From positions 13,594,001 to 13,658,000 of the forward strand of contig NC_134720.1 of assembly GCF_049634645.1 (NCBI RefSeq): DNA of 64,000 bases. The letters are read 5' to 3'. Numbering within the stretch: the first letter of the stretch is position 1; each line of letters begins with the position of its first letter. A model generated the notes under the pieces. That model saw only the letters and a program-made list of their open reading frames with translations. It made no database searches and was not told the origin of the DNA. A program made the position numbers and the translations under genes. Of the stretch, positions 36,056 to 45,799 are shown piece after piece. Source of the DNA: Pelodiscus sinensis (Eukaryota > Chordata > Testudines > Trionychidae).

Positions 36056-37316
36056 TTGCTAAATGTCATTGTAGAGCCTTTGGCCATTATCTTTGAAAAG
36101 TCGTGGAGATCAGGAGAGATCTTGGATGACTGGAACAAGGCAAATGTAGTGCCCATCTTTAAAAAAGGAAGAAGAACAATCCAGAGAACTACACACCGGT
36201 CAGCTTTACCTCAGTTCCCATGGAGGGGATCCTCAAGGAATCTGTTTTGAAGCACTTGGAAGAGGGAAAAGTGATCAGGAATAGTCAACATGGATTCACA
36301 AAGGGCAAGTCGTGCCTGACCAATCTGATTAGCTTCTATGCTGAGGTAACTGGTTCTGTGGATATGGGAAAGTCAGTGGATGTGATATACCTTGATTTTA
36401 GCAAAGCTTTTGATACTGTCTCCCACAATATTCTTGCCAGCAAGATAAGAGAATATGGTTTGGATAAATGGACTGTAAGATGGATAGAAATCTGACTAGA
36501 AGGTTGTGCATAGCAGGTAGTGATCAACAGCTTGATGTCAGGTTGGCAGTAGGTTTCTAGCAGAGTGCCCTAAGGATCGGTTCTAGGACTGGTTTTGTTC
36601 AACATCTTTATTAATGACCTGGATGAGGGGATGGATTGCACCCTCCACAAGTTTGCAGATGACACTAAGTTAGGGGGAGAGGTAGATACACTGGAAGGCC
36701 GGGATAGGGTCTAGAGTCACCTAGACAGATTACAGGATTGGGCCAAAAGAAATCTGATGAGGTTCAACAAGGACAAGTGTAGAGTCCTGCACTTGGGATG
36801 GAAGAATCCCAAGTATTGTTATAGGCTGGGGACCAACTGGCTAAGTAGCAGTTCTTCAGAAAAGAACCTGGAGGTTACAACGGATGAGAAGCTGGATATG
36901 AGTCAACAGTGTGTCCTTGTAGCCAAGAAGGCTAATGGCATATTAGGTTGCATTGGGAAGAGCATTGCCAGCAGATCTAGAGAAGTGATTATTCCCCTTT
37001 ATTCAGCTCTGGTGAGGCCACATCTGGAGTATTGTGTTCAGGTCTCTGCTCCCCCCACTATAGAAAGGATGTGGATGCATTGGAGAGGGTCCAGCGGAGG
37101 GCGACCAAAATGAGTATGGGACTGAAGCGCATGGCCTATGAGGAGAGACTGAGGGATTTGGGTTTGTTTAGTCTGCAGAAAAGAAGAGTGAGGGGGGATT
37201 TTATAGCATCCTCTTTGGAAGGGAGGTTTCAAAGAGGCTGGAGAAAGGCTGTTCACAGTAGTGACGGCTGGCAGAACAAGGAGCAATGGTCTCAAGTTAC
37301 ATTGGGAGAGGTCTAG
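36056..37316 (+). pseudogene. CR1 reverse transcriptase, broken
   Basis: Recognisable RT blocks in order are PIFKKG near 36155, NSQHGFTKGKSCLTNLIS at about 36280-36335, VIYLDFSKAFDTVSH with a catalytic Asp at about 36385-36430, and CTLHKFADDTKLGG at about 36640-36680 with the FADD catalytic box. The CR1 C-terminal region with LRDLGLFSLQKRRVRGDFIA follows to about 37200. At least three frame breaks separate these blocks (near 36180, 36495 and 36714). In a live CR1 this enzyme copies the RNA at a nicked target. Confidence 0.88.
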
Positions 37317-37712
37317 GTTGGATATTAGGAAAAACTGTTTCACTGGGGGGGGGGGGTGAAGCACTGGAATGGGTTACCTAGGGAGGTGGTGGAATCTCCA
37401 TCCCTAGAGGTTTTTAAGTCTCAGCTTGACAAAGCCCTGGATGGGTTGATTCAGTTGGGATGGTCCTGCCTTGGGCAGGGTGCTGGACTTGATGACCTCC
37501 TGAGGTCTCTTCCAGCTCTATGATTCTATGTCTGTGGGACTGGAGCAAATCAAGTTGTATCTTAGGGTCTGGCTGTATACAATAGATTGAGGAATGTGTC
37601 TAGGAAGGAAGCTAGAGGCATGAAGGTAAGTGTAGTGATAGGTATGTTTCCAGTATAGGGTAGTAGAAATTTGCCCATCATTTAATTGTACTGCAGTGTC
37701 AAGGAAGTGGCT

Positions 37713-39543
37713 CTATTGTGTGGACTGATCCAGGCTGAGGTTGATGGTGGGGTGGAAGTTGTTGAAGTCTCTGTGAAATTTTTCAAGGGTCTTTTTCCCT
37801 TGGGTCCATATGATGAAGATGTGATCAATGTTGCCTAAGTAGAATAAGGGCATTAGGGGGCAAGAGCTGAGGAAACGTTCAAGGTCAGACATAAAGACAT
37901 TGGCATATTGTAGTGCTACGCGGGTGCCCATGGATGTGCCGCAGACTTGAAGATATAAATTGTTTTCAAATCAGAAGTGATTGTGGGTGAGGACAAAGTT
38001 GCAGAGCTCTGTAACCAGGTGTGCAGTTCTGTCATTGAGGATGGTGTTCCTGATAGCCTGTAATCTGTCTTCATGTGGAATGTTGGTGTAAAGAGCTTCT
38101 ACATCCATGGTGGCCATTATGGTGTTTTTAGGAAGATTACTGATGTGTTGTAGTTTCCTCAGAAAATAGGTTGTGTCTCGAAGATAGCTAGGAGCGTTTG
38201 TAGCATTGGTTCTGAGGAGAGAGTCAATATAGCTAGATAATCCTGTTGTAAGCGTGCCAGTGCTTGAAATAATGGGTCATCCGAAATTTCTAGGTTTTTG
38301 TATCTTGGGTAGCAGATAGAAAACTCCTGGTCGAGGACTGGGGGGTGGGGTTAGTGTAAATTTGGTCCTGAGTAGCATCAGGGAGCTTCATGAGTTGTTG
38401 TTTTAGGGTTTTTTGGTATTCTTTAGTAGAATCAGAGAAGAGAGGCTTGTAAAATCTGGTGTTGGAGAATTGTCTGGTTGTCTCCTGTTCGTAATCTGTT
38501 CTGTTCATGAGGACTACGGTGTCCCCTTTGTTAGCCTCTTTGATTATGATAGAATTGTTTTTGAGGCTGTGTATAGTATTGCATTCTGCATGACTGAGGT
38601 AAAATGTTATATGCTGTTGTTTGCTCATGATGGGTACGTCTAGACTACATGGCTCCATCGACGGAGCCATGTAGATTTGTTTGTTCGGCAAAGGGAAATG
38701 AAGCTGCGATTTAAATGATCACGGCTTCATTTAAATTTAAATGGCTCCCTGCTCTGCCAATCAGCTGTTTGTCGGCAGATCGGGGCAGTCTGGACGCTCC
38801 CCTGCCGACATGAAAGCCCTTTATTGACCTTCCCAGTAAACCTCATCCTACGAGGCATAACGGGGATGTCAATAAAGGGCTTTCAGGTCGGCGCAGGAGC
38901 GTCCAAGACTAGGGCGCTGAGCCGACAAACAGCTGATCAGCTGTTTGTCAGCTCAGCGTGGCAGCCATTTAAATTTAAATTGTGGCTTCATTTCCCTTTG
39001 CCGATCAGCCTAATCTACATGGCTCCATCGATGGAGCCATGTAGTTTAGACACACCCTATGGCAGCTCGAGCATGTTTGCAGAAGCAGTTGATGTACAAG
39101 TCAAGACTCTTGTTACAACCTTTAGTAGGGATCCACATAGAAGCCTTCCTCTTGTGGAATTGGTGGGGAGGATGTGAAGCAAGGTCAGCGTGTTGTAAAT
39201 CGGTGTATTGGAAATATTTCTTTAGGTGAAGGTGGCGAAAATAGGCTTTCAGACCTCCACAGAACTGAATCATATTCATAGGGGTGATAGGGCAGATGGA
39301 GAGTCTTCGAGATAGGACAAATTCCTCTGCTGGGCTAAGAAAGTGGTTGGATAGGTTGACAATGTTGCTAGATGAATTGAAAGTATCTGGAATGAGAGAT
39401 CCTGAGGCATGTAGGAGTTTGGATAGTTTATTGTCCTTTTTCTTCTGAAGAGAGATGAAGTGATCCTTGTAGGTGGTTTGTTGAGTTTTAGTAGAGTCTG
39501 GAAAAGATGAAGTGTGTGTGGAACCTTGGCTTTTTATGCTCAT
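37713..39543 (-). pseudogene. PLE reverse transcriptase half, with altered catalytic box
   Basis: From the right: the N-terminal extension (39543-39058), then after the MITE a segment 38650-38290 ending RSFLSATQDTK. Next comes the RT core, with MATMDVEALYTNIPHEDRL (catalytic Asp, about 38070-38125), CGTSMGTRVALQYANVFM (about 37885-37945) and NIDHIFIIW (about 37810-37835). The last is the catalytic box, normally IDDIF in PLEs; here the second Asp is His. Stops occur at about 38277 and 37970. The thumb region continues to 37531 and resumes beyond the CR1. Confidence 0.85.
38632..39057. mobile_element. Foldback MITE inserted in the PLE
   Basis: Ends are GGGTACGTCTAGACTACATG and the complement of GTAGTTTAGACACACCC. 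Just inside each end is TGGCTCCATCGACGGAGCCA or its variant. The 426 bp is a long imperfect palindrome with matching arms (ATTTAAATTTAAATGG near 38728 and CCATTTAAATTTAAAT near 38965) around a centre near 38850. The flanks GAT and TAT do not give a clean duplication. It interrupts the PLE frame. Confidence 0.82.
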
Positions 39544-39660
39544 TCTAATGTTGAGAGCACCTCCTTGATTTTCTTCTATTTGTTGTACAGAATGCTGATA
39601 AGATTCCTGAGTTTCTTTGCGAGAATGTTATAAGTTTTAGGATTGAATGACGTTTAGTTG

Positions 39661-40005
39661 AGACCTCTACTTTTCCAAGAGCTTTACAGATTAACTCAGG
39701 GAACAAAAACTTTTTGGAGAAAACTGTTCAATTACAGGAATTTACAATTCCTTCTTTAAATTCAAAGACAGAAATGATGGCTTGACTTCAATGGAACTAC
39801 TTTGATTTTCACCAGCTGGTGGTCACCAAGGAAATCATTTGAAACAATTGAAAAGTAGAATTACCCAAGTTTCTCTCCTCCCCCCCCCCCCCCCCCACAA
39901 AGTTAATCAAAGCCTCACTACTTCACCCCTTTAGGCCAAATGCTCTGGGTACTAAGCTGCCATTTTTTAATCAGCTTCATATAAGCCCACCTCCCAGCTA
40001 ACATG
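39661..40005. other. No gene seen; C homopolymer at about 39881
   Basis: AT-rich sequence with a C homopolymer of about 17 bases, directly left of the Gmr1-like element. Confidence 0.5.
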
Positions 40006-40338
40006 TGTACGGGGGCCCCTCCCGGCCCCGTTTCTGGGTCCTATGCCCACACCCCACGTGGGCTTGATTCCCCCTCAGGGTTCAGTCTTCCCATCTTCAC
40101 GGGAGTGATTCTGGTGGTCGGCCGTGCCTTATGACGCCACACGGCCGGCTCCTAGTTCAAACGCTTCTCCCCCTCCCGTGGGAGAGGGGGAGGGAAAGGG
40201 GGGCCCGGGCCCGCCCTCACTCACGGGCCCCAGCCCAGGGCCCTAAGGACACGGAGATATTTAGCTCCGGTCCGGCCGACGGGGCTCCTTGCCGAAACGC
40301 GTCAGCCCGCCAGCTCCAATGAGCTCTGCCCTGGGCCA
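40006..40338 (-). repeat. 3' LTR of the Gmr1-like element, U3 missing
   Basis: This is 333 bp matching 42285-42617 with two substitutions (near 40056 and 40093). The remaining roughly 480 bp of the other LTR has no counterpart here: the sequence passes directly into the integrase reading frame at 40339. Confidence 0.93.
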
Positions 40339-42129
40339 GTAGAAACGCTGCAGTATTCGCTTCACTGTTTTCTCCTGCCCTAAGTGTCCGGCCCATGGGT
40401 TGGCGTGAGCCACCTCCATGAGGGGGTACCGGTACCGGCGGGGTACTAGCAGTTGCCGTTGGGTGCCCTGTTCAACCCCCCCTTCGTCTACCCGGTACAG
40501 CCGATCCGCTCGTACCTCAAAGTGTGGTCCCGCCGGTCTTGCGGCTGTCTCCGCTTGCCCCTCGGCCTCCTCGCGCGCCGTATCCCAGGCATGGCGTAGC
40601 GTGGGGTCCTCTCTCTGCTCCTGGAGGAAGTCCCCACCATCGAGCTCCAGGTGGCCCAGCTCCTCGGGGTTCGGCCCTCCCTCCTCCGGGGTCGCGGGGC
40701 CGTTGCCTGCCGGCTCCTCCCCAAGGGCCGCTATGCAGTCTCCCTCCTCGCCCGAGCCCTCGGACCTTTGCCACTCTCCCACCGCCCTACGAAATCCAGT
40801 CCAATCACGGCCCAATAGGGCCGGATACGCTAGGCGAGGAGCAAGTATCACATAGCACCAACTATCTTCTCCCCCATCGTGCAGTTGTACCCACGCCGTG
40901 GAGTACTGGTGTGTATCCCCGTGTACACACTGTACCTGCACGGGTGGTCCCCGGGGCCCCCCTTGGGGAACCAGTTCGGCCCACACCATGGTTTGGCTGC
41001 ACCCCGAGTCCACTAGGGCCGTCACTAGATTATCCCCAATCTTCACCTCTCGCAATATCTTACCGTCCGTAGGGGGTACCCCGTCCCCGGCCAAGGCCTG
41101 CGCGTACGAGCAGTCCATGAAGGGGCAGTCTTTAATGTGGTGTCCTTCCTGCCCGCAGCGAAAACAGGGTCCCCTTGGCGCGGGTGGTCTTGGTGGGCTT
41201 ACGCCCGGTCCCGGCGCACATCCACCCCCCTCTCGTTGACCTTCCCGTGGCGGTAGTGACCAGGACGGCACCAATGGTCGCCTGATCGATCCTCTGCCGG
41301 CGTCCCACTTATTGTTCCTTTCGGGACTTCCCTTGGGACGGGGGCTTTTTGTCGGTTCTGCCCGCCGGGGGGGGGGAGGCCGTTCCGGCCTATGGCCTCG
41401 TTCCCACCCCTCGGCGGCTTCGTAATCATTCATTAGTTCTATTGCTTCGCTCAACGTAGAGGGGTGGTGTCTTCGTACCCAGCGGGCACCTCCACTGGGT
41501 AAAATATTGATGAACTGTTCAAGGACCACGAGCTCGGCCACTTGCGGTCCGGTGCGTTGCTCGGGGTCCAACCATCTCCATGCCGCCTCTCGCAGGCGTT
41601 GCGCTATGACCCGGGGCCGTGTCCCGGGGGGGTATTGCTCACCCCTGAATTTCTGCCGATATGTCTCCGGCGTGATCCCCATCTGGTCCAAGATGGCTTC
41701 CTTCAATTTATAATAATGTAGTGCGTCTCTATCACTGAGGCTACGATACGCTAACTGGGCCTGGCCCGTCAGGTAAGGGGCCAAGATAGTCGCCCAGTGG
41801 CTCTCCGGCCACCTTGCCGCCGTCGCCACCCGTTCAAAGGTCGTCAGGTAGGCCTCTGGATCGTCGGTGGCTCCCATCTTGGTCAGCCGGATACTCGGAC
41901 GGGGACCTGCCTCTCCCATCTCCTCCGGGTCGTCCTCTCGTGCCGCTGCCGTCGGGATCTGAGCCATCGAGAGCCGGGTTTGTTCCTTGAATTGCTCGGC
42001 TAACTCCTTCAGTAGTTGCCGCTGGTGTTCCTGATGTTGCGTAGACAGTTGTTGGATTAGGGCCGTCTGTTGTTGCTGGCTTTCCCGGTGGACGGCTTTC
42101 ATCCACTCCAGGACTTGGGCCGGGTCCAT
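40261..42129 (-). CDS. Gag-protease-integrase ORF of Gmr1-like element (622 aa)
   Basis: The open frame is uninterrupted. Residues 15-50 are glutamine-rich (probable coiled coil). Residues about 85-240 are SCAN-like (capsid C-terminal fold), with WATILAPYLTGQAQLAYRSL and VLEQFINILPSGGARWV. A CCHC zinc knuckle CFRCGQEGHHIKDC spans 322-335. A retropepsin-type aspartyl protease has ALVDSGCSQTMV (Asp374) and ends near LLGRDW (439-443). Residues about 557-600 are the first half of an integrase zinc domain (VAHANPWAGHLG, then RFYWP). The last 22 residues are encoded by LTR sequence across a deletion joint. Known roles: particle formation, RNA binding and polyprotein cleavage. Whether it is expressed is unknown. 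SCAN domains of vertebrate zinc-finger genes derive from this gag family. Confidence 0.85.
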   Translation of the reverse strand: MDPAQVLEWMKAVHRESQQQQTALIQQLSTQHQEHQRQLLKELAEQFKEQTRLSMAQIPTAAAREDDPEEMGEAGPRPSIRLTKMGATDDPEAYLTTFERVATAARWPESHWATILAPYLTGQAQLAYRSLSDRDALHYYKLKEAILDQMGITPETYRQKFRGEQYPPGTRPRVIAQRLREAAWRWLDPEQRTGPQVAELVVLEQFINILPSGGARWVRRHHPSTLSEAIELMNDYEAAEGWERGHRPERPPPPRRAEPTKSPRPKGSPERNNKWDAGRGSIRRPLVPSWSLPPREGQREGGGCAPGPGVSPPRPPAPRGPCFRCGQEGHHIKDCPFMDCSYAQALAGDGVPPTDGKILREVKIGDNLVTALVDSGCSQTMVWAELVPQGGPRGPPVQVQCVHGDTHQYSTAWVQLHDGGEDSWCYVILAPRLAYPALLGRDWTGFRRAVGEWQRSEGSGEEGDCIAALGEEPAGNGPATPEEGGPNPEELGHLELDGGDFLQEQREDPTLRHAWDTAREEAEGQAETAARPAGPHFEVRADRLYRVDEGGVEQGTQRQLLVPRRYRYPLMEVAHANPWAGHLGQEKTVKRILQRFYWPRAELIGAGGLTRFGKEPRRPDRS

Positions 42130-42284
42130 CCCTTGGGCCTTTTTCCGGAGGCGGCGGGCCTCACGGCTCCCCCCCGGTCTCGGCTGAAATAAAACTTTTT
42201 CGTCAATGTGCTCCGCTCAGTGGTGCTTATGCCCCTCCTTACCAGGGGCTGGGACCTCTACCCATACCCACATTCTCCACCAGG

Positions 42285-43098
42285 TGTACGGGGGCCCCTC
42301 CCGGCCCCGTTTCTGGGTCCTATGCCCACACCCCGCGTGGGCTTGATTCCCCCTCAGGGTTCAGTCTTCCCGTCTTCACGGGAGTGATTCTGGTGGTCGG
42401 CCGTGCCTTATGACGCCACACGGCCGGCTCCTAGTTCAAACGCTTCTCCCCCTCCCGTGGGAGAGGGGGAGGGAAAGGGGGGCCCGGGCCCGCCCTCACT
42501 CACGGGCCCCAGCCCAGGGCCCTAAGGACACGGAGATATTTAGCTCCGGTCCGGCCGACGGGGCTCCTTGCCGAAACGCGTCAGCCCGCCAGCTCCAATG
42601 AGCTCTGCCCTGGGCCACTTCCTTCCCCTCCTCAGGTGCCCTTCCGCCCTCCCTCCTCCGGGGTGGTCACCTTGGGTTCGTCCGTCAGGCTGGCGGCGGG
42701 CGTCCTTACGCCCGCACTTGGCGCTGGGCTAGCTCCCCCGCCTAGAGAACTGTCGGGTCTGGGCTCAAGAAAAGGGGGGTGGTTTCTCCAGACCTCCACC
42801 CCTTTGGCAACCAGCCTACGCGCGGCTGCCGCCCAGCGCCTCTCTCCCCCCCTCTTGAGCGGAAGGGAGTCCATTTTTAAATCTCCCGCCTGGCGCGCGC
42901 GTCCCCTTACGTCACCGGGCGGGCGTTCCCCTTACCGCCCGGCCGGTTTCCCCATTGGCCGGCTCTCCTGTCACTCACGGCGGGGGGGGGATGCCGCCCC
43001 CTCGCTGTCTCAGCGCCGACGGACACGGACCCCCCCTTTACCCCTAGCAAGGCCTGTTCGGCGGCGCCCCAGTGACGAGCGGGGGCCGCCTCGTCACA
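42285..43098 (-). repeat. 5' LTR of the Gmr1-like element
   Basis: An 814-bp, very GC-rich terminal repeat reads TGTGACGAGG at its minus-strand start and CCGTACA at its end. It abuts CATG outside. Just inside, the minus strand reads CCTGGTGGAGAATGTGGG, a possible primer-binding site starting TGG that I cannot assign to a tRNA. Confidence 0.85.
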
Positions 43099-43102
43099 CA
43101 TG

Positions 43103-45239
43103 CTCAAATACTTTCTTGGGAATGTGGCTGCAGAAAAACATCCCCAGAGCTCCCCTGTGCCAGCCCTGACCCTGTTCCCCTCACTACAAGCACCACCCCC
43201 AGAGTCCCCCAGTGCCATCTCCCCACCCCAGAGCCTTCCAGTGTCAGCCCCCCACCCTTTAAGACAACCCACAATTTAACAGCCTAAGGGCTGAGTACAG
43301 AGAGCTGGGAGACGGGGAGGAGAGGTTGGAGTGACCCATGAGGGGACTTGGGTGGAAAGTGGCAGGTCCCAGTGCATGGGGGTGGCTGTACAGGGATTAA
43401 CAGCTTGGTGTTTGCACAGCTGTGACCCCCAGCAGCAGTGCTGTGGGGGAGAATCATGCCACCAGTCCTGAGCCCCGCCCACCAACCTGTGCAGACTGTG
43501 GGCCCTGGTTGGCTCCAGCAGCTCTTGGGGCTCCCCTGCTGGCCAGGGCAGAGCATAGGTGGGGCATCTGGTGGATGGGGAGGCCTGTCACCCCTTTATG
43601 GTATGGCCTGGGGGTGCTGGGATCTGCGCTTGGCATCTGTAGGGCCGGTGATGAGGCTCTGGCCTCCTCCTAAGTGTTGGCAGTTCGTCCTGAGGCAGCT
43701 CTCCCTGCACATGGGCCTCAGGCCTCCTACGTGCCGTGCTCTGCCCTGCCCACCAATGTGACCCCTTCATCTCACTTCCTCCCGCACTGTGCCTGGCTGC
43801 GGCATAACTGGGCCAGCACTGTGCAGCGGCACCTATGTGACCTTTCCCAAACCACTATGTGGGAAGGGCCTTGCCGGGCTCTGTTCAGCCCTCTCACTGC
43901 GCAGTGAACCACGTCCGGGAGCAGACCCCACCCCTGCCTGGTGCTGGTTGGCTGAGAGGCAAGGCAGGACACGCCTCTCCCAACAGCCGCAGTGGGAAGG
44001 GAGGTGCTGGGCGGTGTTCCCCATTCCTGGCCCCCAGGGCAGCTGTGGCCCGGCAGCCAGCAGTTCGCTGTTCTAAAGTGTGCTGGACAGCAGGAGAAAC
44101 TAAGAGACCCTCTCAGACATTCTCTTCCCCATGTGGTGAGTAAGAGGATTACAATTTTATTTTCATTTATAATTAGAGTGAAGAATTGTGTGTTGCATCG
44201 AGGAGATTAGGGTTTGAGGAGACCCCAGGGCCAAGGCAAGGAGGGCCTCTCCCCACCATTTCGCTTGCAGCCTCTTTCTGACCTGCTCACTCCCTGCTCT
44301 TCTCCAGTGGGGGAACAGGGCAGGACACAGGGACTTGTCCCACCCTGGCCACATGGCACTGCAGACAGAGGGTGGAGTTGGAGCAAGCAAATGGAACAAG
44401 GGCAAGCCCCCACACCTCCACCCTGCTTCCTGGCAGGTGCTCTGGGCAGAGAGAGCAGGTTGGACCACATGAGTGCCCATTTTTCTGGAGCCTCCCCAAT
44501 TGGTCAGGATCCCTGGGCACTAGCCTTATTGGCCCAGTGGCTATTTTGCTACTGGTTGCACCTTAATAATTGTAACATTCATTTTTTTCTTCTTAAAATC
44601 AAGTCAAAATTAAAATCAACTAGAACTAGGCAGACCTACCATTTCTTCTAGCTTACATCCTGACAGGAAAGTCATTGCTCTGCTAGGAAGAATTCTCTTG
44701 GGCTTCCTGAAAGTACTGTCAGGAGTTGTGCTTTATTAAGGCTCTCATTTCCTACCATTGCAGCAACTCTCTGACATTCCTCCCAAATATTCTACTATTA
44801 CTGCCTACAAACGATTAATTGTATTTGCTCCTCCTATTCCAGAGGCAGAAAAATTGTATAAAAAGTGTCTCCTCAAAGTAAAATGAGGAAGAAAATATAT
44901 ATTAAATCTTAAGAGAACGAAGAGGCTGCTTAACTAATATGGCTTCTTGCCAGGGACTAGGCAATTCTATAATGTTAATACTCATTAAAACCCCATAGCC
45001 AATTAGTGATAAAATTACTGGATTTGTAATGGTCAGAAGCAGCATCTAAAAACCACCTGGAATAACTCTATAATTAGAAGCTGCTAGGATGCTGTTATGA
45101 GAGTAATGAAAACTACAAAGCACAATGTGCTTCTTTTTTAATCGAATGTGTCCTACACAGAAGTCACCACTTGGTGGCAGGACAAACTCTACTTAATTAT
45201 CTCTAGAGGCTCTGTGAAGCATTGACTCAATACTAGGTA
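43103..45239. other. GC-rich then AT-rich DNA without a recognised gene
   Basis: Positions 43103-44560 are GC-rich with many overlapping ORFs on both strands, none with a domain I recognise. From 44560 the sequence is AT-rich. The GC-rich part could be a promoter-like island or an unrecognised element; nothing decides between them. Confidence 0.4.
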
Positions 45240-45350
45240 TTAGTTGAAGCAAAATACAGGACTATGTAGCACTTTAAAGACTAACAAGATGGTTTATTAG
45301 ATGATGAGCTTTCGTGGGCCTGACCCACTTCCTCAGATCAAATAGTATTA
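45240..45350 (+). mobile_element. Penelope-like element tail
   Basis: TTGAAGCAAAATACAGGAC, AAAGACTAACAAGATGG and GACCCACTTCCTCAGATCA are in PLE 3' order. A related inverted fragment (AAGTTACAGACTAACATGGC) lies at about 45762-45781. Confidence 0.65.
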
Positions 45351-45356
45351 GTCTTA

Positions 45357-45490
45357 GGCTACATCTAGACTGCAAGCCTCTTTCGAAAGAGGCTTTTTTG
45401 AAAGATACTTTTGAAAAAGCCTCTGTCGAAAAAGAGCGTCTAGACTACAACCAGTACTTTTGAAAAAGCAAGCTGCTTTTTCAAAAGAGA
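45357..45490. mobile_element. Harbinger-type MITE, one end only
   Basis: It starts GGCTACATCTAGACTGCAAG after TTA, followed by CTCTTTCGAAAGAGG and repeated TTTTGAAAAAGC motifs like those inside the ends of the two-gene Harbinger at 7420-11609. No matching right end is found. Confidence 0.6.
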
Positions 45491-45522
45491 GCATCCAGCA
45501 TCAGCCAGGTGCTGAGTGTTTG

Positions 45523-45722
45523 TAGGGTTGCCCAGCATTTTCGCCTCCTGGCCGGGAAAAAAAATCAGAAAATACCAGACATCTTAGGTGTCCGCTATTT
45601 TCTGAATTTTTTTTACCAGACAGGAGGTGAAAATACCAGACTGTCCAGGTGAATACCAGACACCTGTCAACCCTATCGGCATGCCCTAATCCCCGGGCAT
45701 GCTGGATAATAGGTTTTACCGT
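45523..45722. mobile_element. Two small inverted-repeat elements, one Tigger-like end
   Basis: Positions 45523-45674 begin TAGGGTTGCC and end GTCAACCCTA, with repeated GGTATTTTC and ACCAGAC motifs as inverted copies; its superfamily is uncertain. Immediately right, 45680-45722 ends GGATAATAGGTTTTACCG before TATA. That resembles the CAGTAAAACC-type Tigger end of 15312-15803. Confidence 0.5.
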
Positions 45723-45799
45723 ATATAGTATCATGAAGTGGGTTTTCTCACGTTGTTTTTAAAGTTACAGACTAACATGGCTTTCACTCTTTGGCTTTT

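Larger units (their letters stand above)
29175..37530 (+). mobile_element. CR1 LINE with probable 5' UTR, split by two Harbingers
   Basis: It starts at TTATAAAGCAGTGAGTCAGC (29175), which resembles a CR1 5' UTR, and includes the start of ORF1 (about 29567-29824). It resumes after the first Harbinger at 33168 with the end of ORF1 and start of the endonuclease. It resumes after the second Harbinger at 35432 with the endonuclease-RT linker, RT, C-terminus and a 3' UTR ending TATGATTCTATG at 37530. Without the insertions it is about 3.3 kb, so sizeable parts of ORF1 and of the endonuclease are missing. It lies opposite to and inside the PLE. Confidence 0.88.
28078..39660 (-). mobile_element. Penelope-like element split by a CR1 and a MITE
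   Basis: Read leftward on the minus strand, the N-terminal region and reverse transcriptase lie at 39543-37531 and the GIY-YIG endonuclease at 29174-28361, ending in the PLE tail (GTAGCCGAGTTAGTCTG) at 28078. The two halves join in frame at the CR1 boundaries: the right half ends SSPTD and the left half resumes RDKHLQDLY. A MITE (38632-39057) interrupts the N-terminal part. PLEs move by target-primed reverse transcription using RT plus GIY-YIG nuclease. This copy has several stops and an altered catalytic box. The right limit is approximate. Confidence 0.88.
40006..43098 (-). mobile_element. Young Gmr1-like Ty3/gypsy LTR retrotransposon, internally deleted
   Basis: A 333-bp direct repeat (40006-40338 and 42285-42617) differs at only two positions. 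The right LTR is full (42285-43098, TGTACGG to TCACA as read on +) and the left one lacks U3. The outer flanks share CATG (40002-40005 and 43099-43102; ACATG if five bases are counted), a target duplication. The single ORF on the minus strand is ordered SCAN-like gag, CCHC, protease, integrase start. Having integrase before any RT is the mark of the Gmr1 group. RT, RNase H and most of the integrase are absent. Confidence 0.88.

Noticed and set aside
40418..41072. Long plus-strand ORFs opposite the 622-codon gag frame
   Set aside because: They are shadows of the GC-rich coding strand; their residues are low-complexity Pro/Arg/Ser with no domain.
40261..42129. A host SCAN-domain gene or domesticated gag
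   Set aside because: It lies between nearly identical LTRs with a target duplication and ends in LTR sequence, so it is a recent retrotransposon ORF.
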